The notes under the pieces are model-generated. The model made no database searches. It saw nothing but the letters and a program-made list of their open reading frames with translations, and was not told the origin of the DNA. Both the position numbers and the translations under genes were made by a program. Of a stretch of 64,000 bases of DNA, positions 55,532 through 64,000 are shown in pieces (the stretch's first letter is position 1; every line of letters begins with the position of its first letter). This stretch comes from Streptomyces longwoodensis (GTDB taxonomy: Bacteria > Actinomycetota > Actinomycetes > Streptomycetales > Streptomycetaceae): positions 171,443 to 235,442 of the forward strand of contig NZ_KQ948563.1 in NCBI RefSeq assembly GCF_001514125.1. The letters run 5' to 3'.

Positions 55532-57568
55532 ATGAAGCCAGTCAGCCTCGCGACGGCCGTGGTGCTCGCCACGGCCGGCGGCCTGCTCACCTCCGTGGCC
55601 GCGAGCCCGGCGTCCGCCGCCACGACCTGCACCGCACCGGTCTACAAGCGGCAGATCTACGCCAACACGACCTTCTCGGGCACCGCCAAGCAGACCGGCT
55701 GCGATGCCGCGATCAGTGAGAACTGGGGCACGGGCGCGCCCGCTTCGGGCGTGCCGAAGGACAACTTCTCCGTCCGCTGGTCCGTCACCCGCGACTTCGG
55801 CTCCGGCGGCCCCTTCGCCCTGTCCGCGTCCGGGCTGGACGGCATCCGCGTCTACCTCGACGGCAGCCTGAAGATCAACCTGTGGAAGAACACCTCCACG
55901 GCCGTCGGCACGACCGTCAACCTGACCGTCCCGTCGGGCAAGCACACCCTGCGCGTCGACTACGCGCACTGGACCGGCTCGGCGAAGGTCGCCTTCACCT
56001 ACACCCCCCGCACCACGGCCACGGTCGACAAGGTCCGCCCCCTCGCGCCCACCGGCGCCACCTGGGACTACCAGCCGGTGGACATCAACCGGAACACCGC
56101 GATCCTGTCCTGGGCCGCCAACAAGGAGATGGACCTGGCCGGTTACCGGGTCTACCGCCAGGTGGCGGGCACCACCGCCTGGACCCGGATCGGCGCGACC
56201 ACCACCGCCCGGCGCACCTTCGACGACACCCCGCCGCAGACCGGCCAGTCGTACCTCTACCAGGTCCGCGCCTACGACAAGGCGGGCAATGAGTCGGCCG
56301 GCACCGCCGCCCTCGGCCCGGTCCCCACGCCCGACTCCACCGCGCCCGCCGCTCCGGTGCTCACCGTCACCAGCACCGTCGACACCAACACGCTGTCCTG
56401 GAAGGCCCCGTCGGACGCGGTCGCCTACTCGGTCTTCCGCAAGAAGTCGGGCGACACGGAGTGGAAGGAGTACACCCCCGAGATCACGACGACCACGTGG
56501 GTGGACTCCTTCCCGGAGTACGGGAAGGCGTACGACTACAAGGTCCGTGCCTACGACGCCGCCTGGAACCACTCCGACTCCGCCGTGGTGACCGGCCGCA
56601 CCACCATCGCCGTGCCCCAGCACGTCACGGCCACCACCGTCGACTACGGCGCCGTCATCAGCTGGACGGACCCCGCGGGCAACGACACCGCCGACTACAC
56701 CGTGCTGCGCTCCCCCGCGACGAGCGCCGCCCGCACCTGGACGAACGTCACCTGCGGCAGCCGCACGACGGCCACCGACGCGTCCGGCAACACGGTGCGC
56801 ACCTGCACCGACAGCAGCGGTGACCGGGGGAAGCCGTACGCCTACGTCGTGCGCCGCAAGGACACCGACCTCCGCTGGTCCTCCCCTTCCGCCGAGACCG
56901 TCGTCACCCGCCCCGGTGACGAGGTGGCGCCCCCGGCCGTCACCGGCCTGACCGCCCGGGCGCTGGAGTACGGCGTGCGCCTGCAGTGGCAGGCGAGCAC
57001 GGCGGCGGACCTCGCCGAGTACCGCATCTACGAGCAGCCCGCCGACTTCGACACCCCGCAGTACGTCGGCACGGTGGACGCCACCCGCACCTATGCGACG
57101 CTGCGCATGGCGGCGGACGGCGAGCAGAAGCGGTACGTCGTCCTGGCCGCGGACCGCTGGGGCAACGTCGCCACCCACGTGGGCGACCCCGAGGGCGACG
57201 GCACCTACTGGGACCAGCCCGTCGCCGCGGTCAAGGTGACCGAGCTCGACCTGCGCCCGACGGCCCAGGCCCCCGAGAACACGGCCTGCGACCTGGACGC
57301 CATCGCGCTGGCCTCGGGCGCCGTCCAGGTCGACCCGTACTGCTACGGCTCGCGCTTCAAGGAGGCGGACGGCTACCAGGTCTACCGCTGGGACCGCGTC
57401 AAGGCCACCTGGACCCGTCTCACCGACGCCCCGGTGACGACCTCCTACTGGACCGACACCACCGCTCCCGCCGGGACCACGCTGTACTACCTGGTGTCCT
57501 TCACCAACGAGGACGGCACGGAGGCCTTCTCCAACGTGGACGACGCGGTCACCGGACCGGCCGCCTGA
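55532..57568 (+). CDS. Secreted protein with PA14-like and fibronectin-III domains
   Basis: 678 residues. The signal peptide MKPVSLATAVVLATAGGLL ends near ASPASAA. A PA14-like carbohydrate-binding domain follows (about 35-165; YKRQIYANTTFSG, DNFSVRWSV, LDGIRVYLDGSLKINLW). At least four to five fibronectin type III modules follow, several with the signature YRVYRQVAG...YLYQVRAYDKAGNES. No catalytic domain is visible, so it is probably an adhesive or polysaccharide-binding surface protein. The start is ATG 55532 behind AGGGGAACGA. Confidence 0.9.
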   Translation: MKPVSLATAVVLATAGGLLTSVAASPASAATTCTAPVYKRQIYANTTFSGTAKQTGCDAAISENWGTGAPASGVPKDNFSVRWSVTRDFGSGGPFALSASGLDGIRVYLDGSLKINLWKNTSTAVGTTVNLTVPSGKHTLRVDYAHWTGSAKVAFTYTPRTTATVDKVRPLAPTGATWDYQPVDINRNTAILSWAANKEMDLAGYRVYRQVAGTTAWTRIGATTTARRTFDDTPPQTGQSYLYQVRAYDKAGNESAGTAALGPVPTPDSTAPAAPVLTVTSTVDTNTLSWKAPSDAVAYSVFRKKSGDTEWKEYTPEITTTTWVDSFPEYGKAYDYKVRAYDAAWNHSDSAVVTGRTTIAVPQHVTATTVDYGAVISWTDPAGNDTADYTVLRSPATSAARTWTNVTCGSRTTATDASGNTVRTCTDSSGDRGKPYAYVVRRKDTDLRWSSPSAETVVTRPGDEVAPPAVTGLTARALEYGVRLQWQASTAADLAEYRIYEQPADFDTPQYVGTVDATRTYATLRMAADGEQKRYVVLAADRWGNVATHVGDPEGDGTYWDQPVAAVKVTELDLRPTAQAPENTACDLDAIALASGAVQVDPYCYGSRFKEADGYQVYRWDRVKATWTRLTDAPVTTSYWTDTTAPAGTTLYYLVSFTNEDGTEAFSNVDDAVTGPAA

Positions 57569-57581
57569 TCCGCCCGCAACG

Positions 57582-57624
57582 ACGGCGAGGGGCCCGGGAG
57601 TTCGACTCCCGGGCCCCTCGCCGT
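57582..57624. terminator. Perfect 19-bp bidirectional terminator hairpin
   Basis: A stem of 19 bp (57582-57600 with 57606-57624) closed by a 5-nt TTCGA loop. It lies between the convergent secreted protein and hspR, 14 nt after the former and 20 nt after the latter. It should end both transcripts. Confidence 0.93.
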
Positions 57625-57643
57625 GTGACTGTTCCTGTGCCTG

Positions 57644-58099
57644 CTAGTCCTTGGCCTTCTTGGGCCGCCAGACCACCAGGGCGCTGGTCTGCTGGACCTC
57701 CTGGTACGGGACCAGGTCGCGGCGGTAGGACGCGTGGACCGCGGCCTCCCGCTGCTGGATGGCCACCGCGGCGGCGTCCAGGGCCGCTTCCATCTCCGCG
57801 ACGCGGGACTGGAGCGCGGCCACCTGGTTCTCCAGTTCGATGATCCGCTTGATGCCGGCCAGGTTGACGCCCTCGTCCTGCGACAACTGCTGCACCTGGC
57901 GGAGCAGTTCGATGTCGCGGGCCGAGTAGCGCCGGCCCCGGCCCGCCGTGCGGTCGGGGGAGACCAGGCCGAGGCGGTCGTACTGGCGCAGCGTCTGCGG
58001 GTGCAGTCCGGAGAGCTGGGCCGCCACCGAGATGACGTAGACCGGGGTCTCCTCGGTCAGTTCATACGGGTTCCGTCGACGGCCTTCCATCTGCGTCAT
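57644..58099 (-). CDS. hspR: Heat-shock repressor HspR (MerR family)
   Basis: 151 residues. The winged-helix MerR domain reads YVISVAAQLSGLHPQTLRQYDRLGLVSPDRTAGRGRRYSARDIELL, and a coiled segment follows (IIELENQVAALQSRVAEMEAALD). HspR binds HAIR sites and represses the dnaK operon and clpB with DnaK as co-repressor. ATG 58099 overlaps the dnaJ stop (ATGA). It is last in dnaK-grpE-dnaJ-hspR, giving autoregulation. Confidence 0.98.
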   Translation of the reverse strand: MTQMEGRRRNPYELTEETPVYVISVAAQLSGLHPQTLRQYDRLGLVSPDRTAGRGRRYSARDIELLRQVQQLSQDEGVNLAGIKRIIELENQVAALQSRVAEMEAALDAAAVAIQQREAAVHASYRRDLVPYQEVQQTSALVVWRPKKAKD

Positions 58100-59271
58100 G
58101 CTCCCTTCGCGGCCTCGAACAACTCCGCCCGCGGGTCGTCGCCCGCGGTCGCCTCGCGATACGCCTCGAGCGCGTCACGAGCCTTCTCCGACAGGTCGGT
58201 GGGCACGCTCACCTCGACGGTGACCAGCAGGTCGCCGCGGGTGCCGTCCTTGCGGACCGCCCCCTTGCCCCGGGCGCGCATCGTACGGCCGTTGGGCGTG
58301 CCGGGCGGCAGCTTCAGCGTGACCGGCGGACCGCCCAGGGTGGGCACCCTGACCTCGCCGCCGAGCGCCGCCTCCGTGAACGTCACCGGCACGGTGACCG
58401 TGAGGTTGTCGCCCTTGCGCCCGAACACCGGGTGCTCGCCGACGTGCACGACGACGTAGAGGTCGCCGGCCGGGCCGCCGCGCTCGCCCGGTGCGCCCTT
58501 GCCGCGCAGCCGGATCCGCTGGCCGTCGCTCACCCCCGCCGGGATGCGGACCTGCATGGTCCGCGACGACTTGGCGCGCCCGGAGCCGTGGCAGACCTCG
58601 CAGGGGTTCTCCGCGATCAGCCCGCGGCCCTTGCAGTCGGGGCAGGGGTCCGTCAGCGAGAAGCCGCCGCCGGAGCCCCGCGCGACCTGCCCGGTGCCGA
58701 CGCAGGTCGGGCACACGCGCGGTGTGCCGTTCTTGTCGCCGGTGCCGGAACAGGCCTTGCAGGCCGCCTGCGACGACATCCGCAGCGGGACCGTCGCACC
58801 CTCGATGGCCTCGGTGAAGCTCAGGGTGACCTCGGACTCGATGTCCTGGCCACGCCGGGGCTGGGTCCGGGTCCCCGCGGCGCCGCCGCGGTTGAACAGG
58901 CCCCCGAAGACGTCGCCGAGTCCGCCGCCGAAGCCGCCCCCGCCCCCGCCCTGTGCGGCGCCGCCCCCGAAGAGGTCGCCCAGGTCGAAGTTGAAGGAGC
59001 CGCCCGCGCCCGGGCCGGGCCGGAACCCTCCGTTGCCGAAGAGGGCGCGGGCGTCGTCGTACTCCTTGCGCTTCTTGGGGTCGCCGAGGACGTCGTTCGC
59101 CTCGGAGATCTCCTTGAAGCGCTCCTCGGCCTTGACGTTGCCCTTGTTGGCGTCCGGGTGGAACTCGCGCGCGAGCTTGCGGTACGCCTTCTTGATCTCG
59201 GCCTCGGTGGCGTCCTTCGGGACGCCGAGGACCTTGTAGTAGTCCTTCTCGATGAAGTCCTTCGTGCTCAT
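58096..59271 (-). CDS. dnaJ: Co-chaperone DnaJ
   Basis: 391 residues. The J domain has the HPD motif (REFHPDANKGN), then a Gly/Phe-rich region (about 80-130). Four CxxCxGxG-type zinc motifs follow (CKACSGTG, CPTCVGTG, CPDCKGRG, CEVCHGSG) before the C-terminal substrate-binding domain. It stimulates DnaK ATPase. It starts 57 nt after grpE and overlaps hspR by 4 nt. Confidence 0.98.
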   Translation of the reverse strand: MSTKDFIEKDYYKVLGVPKDATEAEIKKAYRKLAREFHPDANKGNVKAEERFKEISEANDVLGDPKKRKEYDDARALFGNGGFRPGPGAGGSFNFDLGDLFGGGAAQGGGGGGFGGGLGDVFGGLFNRGGAAGTRTQPRRGQDIESEVTLSFTEAIEGATVPLRMSSQAACKACSGTGDKNGTPRVCPTCVGTGQVARGSGGGFSLTDPCPDCKGRGLIAENPCEVCHGSGRAKSSRTMQVRIPAGVSDGQRIRLRGKGAPGERGGPAGDLYVVVHVGEHPVFGRKGDNLTVTVPVTFTEAALGGEVRVPTLGGPPVTLKLPPGTPNGRTMRARGKGAVRKDGTRGDLLVTVEVSVPTDLSEKARDALEAYREATAGDDPRAELFEAAKGA

Positions 59272-59328
59272 CCCCGACGCCCCTCCTTCCCTACGTCAGT
59301 GCCTTCAGTGCGTCCGTGGGTGTCGACG

Positions 59329-59993
59329 TCAGCCCTCCTCCGGGCCACCGTTGTCCTTCGTCGCGGAGTCCTCCGCCGCGGCCTCGCCCTGCTGCTCGTC
59401 GGCCTTGACCGGCTGCGCGCCGGGCTGGGGCTCGGCGACCGCGACCCGCGCGGGGCGGATCGTGCGCTCGCCGATGCGATACCCCGGCTGCAGGATGGCC
59501 ACGCACGTGGTCTCCGTGACGTCCGGCGCGTAGGAGTGCATCAGGGCCTCGTGGATCGTCGGGTCGAAGGGCTCGCCCTCCTTGCCGAACTGCTGCAGGC
59601 CCATCTTGGCCGCGACGGTCTCCAGCGACTCGGCGACGGACTTGAACCCGCCGACCAGCTCGCCGTGTTCCCGCGCGCGGCCGATGTCGTCGAGCACGGG
59701 CAGGAGCTCGGTCAGGAGGTTCGCGACGGCGATCTCCTTGACCGCGATCCGGTCGCGCTCGACCCGGCGGCGGTAGTTCTGGAACTCGGCCTGGAGCCGC
59801 TGGAGGTCCGCGGTGCGCTCGTCGAGCGCCTTGCGGGACTGGTCCAGCTGGGCCACCAGACCCGCTGTCTCGTTCGCGTCCCCGGCCGGGGCCGCCGTCT
59901 CCTCGGAGGAGGCGGCGGCCTTCGGCTCGGCGTCGTCAGGGGTGGCGCCGGAGGGGACGTCGGGCTTCTCCTCGAAGCCCGGGGTCTCCTCCG

Positions 59994-59997
<4 letters not shown>
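59329..59997 (-). CDS. grpE: Nucleotide exchange factor GrpE
   Basis: 222 residues. An acidic, low-complexity N-terminus is followed by the long coiled-coil (LDERTADLQRLQAEFQNYRRRVERDR) and the C-terminal beta wing ending GYRIGERTIRPARVAVAEP. It releases ADP from DnaK. The start is GTG 59997, overlapping the dnaK stop (GTGA). Confidence 0.97.
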
Positions 59998-61841
<1,844 letters not shown>

Positions 61842-61860
61842 GGTTGATTCCTCCAGCTGA

Positions 61861-61881
61861 CTTGAGTGCAACAGGCTCAAG
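61861..61881. promoter_or_regulatory. HAIR operator 1 upstream of dnaK
   Basis: CTTGAGT-N7-GCTCAAG, one base off the HspR consensus, 19 nt upstream of the dnaK start and thus in the 5' leader or early promoter. Confidence 0.92.
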
Positions 61882-61912
61882 TGTGCATGAGGTCGGCCGC
61901 TGGGTCAACAGA

Positions 61913-61933
61913 CCTGAGCCAGTCAGGCTCAAC
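61913..61933. promoter_or_regulatory. HAIR-like operator 2 upstream of dnaK
   Basis: CCTGAGC-N7-GCTCAAC, with the same inverted symmetry and spacing as operator 1 but more mismatches, about 72 nt upstream of dnaK. TTGACC and TTGAGC hexamers nearby on the minus strand could serve as -35 elements. Confidence 0.75.
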
Positions 61934-61935
61934 TC

Positions 61936-62991
61936 TTATCCGTTCCTTACACGCAAGGGCTCCCTGACCTGCGTCGACGTCGGGCTCCCGGGCTGGCGGA
62001 CCACCGTGTGGGAGGGACGCCGGGGCACCTGTACGGGCACCCGGAGCAGTCCCAGCACGATCACGGCCACCACCCCCGCCCCCCACAGCGGCGCCTGCGC
62101 GCCCAGCCGGCCGATGTGCACCAGCACGCCCGCGAGTACCCCGCACGAGGCGAGCAGTCCCAGCAGCACCACCGCGCCCTGCGCGGTGATCCCCAGGCGC
62201 CGCAGCCGGTGCGCGAGGTGGTCGGGGGCGCCCCGCAGCAGCGGCCGCCCGGCGAGCCTCCGCGAGAGGACCACGAGCAGGGTGTCGGCGGCGCCCAGGA
62301 CGACGAGCGCGAACAGCACGCCCGCGCTCTCCAGCGGATCGTGCCCCACGCGCGCGTAGACACCGCCCGCACCCAGCAGGAACCCGGCGAACAGCGATCC
62401 GCAGGCCCCGAGGGCGGCCCGGGCCGGCGGCCAGTTGTGCAGCAGGAACCCGGTCAGCGCCGCCGCCAGCACGCTCAGCAGCACCGCGAGCCCGTCCAGC
62501 AGCTCGGCCGCCACACAGGCGCCGACCCCGAACGCGGTCACCAGCCCGACGGTCCCGGCCAGCCCGTCGGCGTGGTCCAGCGACCGCAGGGCCAGCGCGG
62601 CGAACGTCACCCATCCGGCCCCGAGCAGGCCACCGAGTACGCCGAGGTCGCCGTACGGCATGACGCAGGCGGCCGCGACCGCCGTACCGACCACGAGGAT
62701 GCTCGTCTTCAGGCGCGAGACGTCGGCGACCAGGCCGAGCCCCGCGACGGCGGCGGCCGCCACCAGCAGGCGCCCCACGCCGTCACCCAGCGGGGCCCAG
62801 CCGGTGCGGTCGCCCGCGACGGCGACCAGGCTGGTGACGAGCACGACGGCGAGCCCGCCGGACACCGGCACCCGCCGCTGCCGCTGCCGGCGCTCGACCA
62901 GCCCGAGGCGGCGGGCCGGCACCCGCAGCAGGGCGGCCAGCACGGCCGTGAGGAGCAGGGCGGTGGTGGCGGCGGCGATTCCGTAGAGCAC
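61936..62991 (-). CDS. MraY/WecA-like polyprenyl-phosphate sugar-1-phosphate transferase homologue
   Basis: 351 residues with about ten membrane segments. RRVPVSGGLAVVL, LRSLDHADGLAGTVGL and LRGAPDHLAHRLRRLG align with the substrate-loop, DGLDGLAG and HxxHRL motifs of the family (GT4-type). The usual first DD pair is reduced (GLVADVSRLK), and the Asn residues of NxxNxxDG are missing. It is therefore a divergent or specialised member; activity is uncertain. The C-terminal tail is Arg/Pro-rich and cytoplasmic. It ends just upstream of the dnaK promoter region. Confidence 0.8.
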   Translation of the reverse strand: MLYGIAAATTALLLTAVLAALLRVPARRLGLVERRQRQRRVPVSGGLAVVLVTSLVAVAGDRTGWAPLGDGVGRLLVAAAAVAGLGLVADVSRLKTSILVVGTAVAAACVMPYGDLGVLGGLLGAGWVTFAALALRSLDHADGLAGTVGLVTAFGVGACVAAELLDGLAVLLSVLAAALTGFLLHNWPPARAALGACGSLFAGFLLGAGGVYARVGHDPLESAGVLFALVVLGAADTLLVVLSRRLAGRPLLRGAPDHLAHRLRRLGITAQGAVVLLGLLASCGVLAGVLVHIGRLGAQAPLWGAGVVAVIVLGLLRVPVQVPRRPSHTVVRQPGSPTSTQVREPLRVRNG

Positions 62992-63012
62992 AGGCTTAAG
63001 TTAGTAGTGAAT

Positions 63013-63027
63013 GTACCAATTTGGTAC
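63013..63027. promoter_or_regulatory. GTACCAATTTGGTAC palindrome in the divergent promoter region
   Basis: Perfect 7-bp arms around one central base, in an AT-rich patch between the MraY-like gene (22 nt downstream on the minus strand) and the divergent Fe-S gene. A clear operator candidate in an otherwise GC-rich genome. The binding protein is unknown. Confidence 0.55.
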
Positions 63028-63197
63028 GAATAACACGATCGGATTGCCCGACGCACCCGACCCCCGCCGCTGAGGGGACCCTCAGCGACGCAGATCACCG
63101 CACTCCCGGCTACAGTGCGGCTCAGGATGGGGGTAGTCTCAGACGGACTGCATAAGTTACCGCTTAGTAATGACGAGGCCGCCCTCCAGGAGCCCCC

Positions 63198-64000
63198 ATG
63201 CAACTCGCCGCGATCATCGTGTCGCTGGTGCTCGCCGTGGTCGGCGTGGCGCTGTTCGGCCGCGCCATCGCCCAGATCTATCGGTTCGTCCGGCTCGGCC
63301 AGGACGTGCCCGCGGGCGCCCGGACCAACGACTGGACCGCCCGTACCGCCACGGTGATCAGGGAGTTCCTCGGTCACACCCGGATGAACCGGTGGGGCGT
63401 GGTCGGATTCGCCCACTGGTTCGTCGCGATCGGCTTCTTCTCCCTGGTCGCGACCCTGGTCAACGCCTTCGGCCAGCTCTTCCAGGCCGACTGGATGCTG
63501 CCGGTCATCGGGCACTGGCTGCCCTACGAGCTCTTCGTCGAGTTCATCGGCACCATGACGTCGCTGGGCATCCTGACCCTGATCGTCATCCGCCAGCTGA
63601 GCCACCCGCGCCGGCCCGGGCGCAAGTCCCGCTTCGCCGGCTCGAACTTCGGCCAGGCGTACTTCGTCGAGTCCGTGATCCTGATCATCGGCCTGGCGAT
63701 CATGACTCTGCGGGGCCTGGAGGGCGCGCTCGCCGGCGTGCACCACTACGAGGCCGCCTACTTCGCGTCGTACCCGCTGGTCCTCGCCTTCAAGGGCCTG
63801 AGCACCGGCACGCTGCAGAACCTGGTCTACCTCACCGCGATGATCAAGATCGCGACGTCCTTCATCTGGATGATCGTCGTCTCGCTCCGGACGGACATGG
63901 GCATCGCCTGGCACCGGTTCCTGGCGTTCCCGAACATCTGGTTCAAGCGCAACGCGAACGGCGCCACCTCGCTGGGCGCGCTGCTGCCGATGACGTCGAA
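63198..64000 (+). CDS. Heterodisulfide-reductase-like Fe-S membrane protein (5' part)
   Basis: ATG 63198 follows AGGAG by 6 nt, and the frame is open to the window edge (267 codons seen). The visible part is the NarI-like membrane domain: helices MQLAAIIVSLVLAVVGVAL, WGVVGFAHWFVAIGFFSLVA (with a candidate heme His), FGQAYFVESVILIIGLAIM and LVYLTAMIKIATSFIWMIVV. In actinobacteria this domain is fused to a CCG/4Fe-4S dicluster module like heterodisulfide reductase. It probably carries electrons between flavoprotein dehydrogenases and the quinone pool. The Fe-S part lies outside this window. Confidence 0.88.
   Translation, partial: MQLAAIIVSLVLAVVGVALFGRAIAQIYRFVRLGQDVPAGARTNDWTARTATVIREFLGHTRMNRWGVVGFAHWFVAIGFFSLVATLVNAFGQLFQADWMLPVIGHWLPYELFVEFIGTMTSLGILTLIVIRQLSHPRRPGRKSRFAGSNFGQAYFVESVILIIGLAIMTLRGLEGALAGVHHYEAAYFASYPLVLAFKGLSTGTLQNLVYLTAMIKIATSFIWMIVVSLRTDMGIAWHRFLAFPNIWFKRNANGATSLGALLPMTS

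Noticed and set aside
57586..57620. T-arm-like GGGAGTTCGACTCCC that resembles part of a tRNA
   Set aside because: It is the apex of a 19-bp terminator hairpin; no D-arm, anticodon arm or acceptor stem is present.

Overview
The window is chromosomal DNA from a Streptomyces or a very close relative. GC is very high, GTG and TTG starts are common, intergenic spaces are short, and the gene order matches the conserved core of a Streptomyces chromosome (ybaB-recR-ask-asd, purA, kynurenine genes, fba-pyrE, clpB, dnaK-grpE-dnaJ-hspR). I saw no rRNA, tRNA, insertion sequence, prophage or CRISPR array. Most genes lie on the minus strand.

0-9.7 kb: a filter-less TrkA/RCK membrane protein, an S9 peptidase, a SURF1 protein preceded by a 34-bp tandem repeat, an ECF sigma factor translationally coupled to a membrane-anchored partner, and ask-asd. 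The asd product has lost its catalytic cysteine and other active-site residues. 9.9-20.7 kb: DUF5063, recR and ybaB; a SLATT-type membrane protein carrying a rare TTA codon; a PASTA-less Ser/Thr kinase; a class III aminotransferase with a GntR regulator; a small gene with a C-terminal frameshift; purA; and a degenerate diacylglycerol-kinase-like protein.

20.7-28.8 kb: a P450, then two paralogous two-component systems. Their transcription units share an identical 17-nt upstream motif, and one unit also carries an acyltransferase-3 and an exported alpha/beta hydrolase. 28.8-32.6 kb: a tryptophan-to-anthranilate operon (tryptophan 2,3-dioxygenase, kynureninase, a formamidase-like hydrolase), followed by DUF3151. 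32.6-37.2 kb: an MFS exporter, fba, pyrE and an aldose epimerase, bracketed by inverted copies of a ~70-bp repeat array. 37.2-46.8 kb: SRPBCC, a membrane spermidine-synthase-like protein, DUF2617 (with a TTA codon), a Cys/Gly-rich mini-protein, a class I aminotransferase, a lipoprotein, a cation/proton antiporter, a PIG-V-like mannosyltransferase and a YbjN protein.

46.9-64 kb: the heat-shock section. clpB and a divergent PPOX-type flavin gene share an HspR operator (HAIR), and dnaK-grpE-dnaJ-hspR carries two more HAIR-like sites upstream. Between them lies a small regulatory island: an exported mini-peptide, a Rieske-like remnant, two paralogous LuxR-type regulators and a lipoprotein. Nearby are an orphan sugar-binding lipoprotein and a secreted PA14/fibronectin-III protein. 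The window ends with a MraY/WecA-like membrane protein and the 5' part of a heterodisulfide-reductase-like Fe-S membrane protein. The strongest leads are the dead asd in the ask operon, the shared motif of the twin two-component systems, the TTA-containing SLATT gene, and the peptide plus LuxR-pair island.
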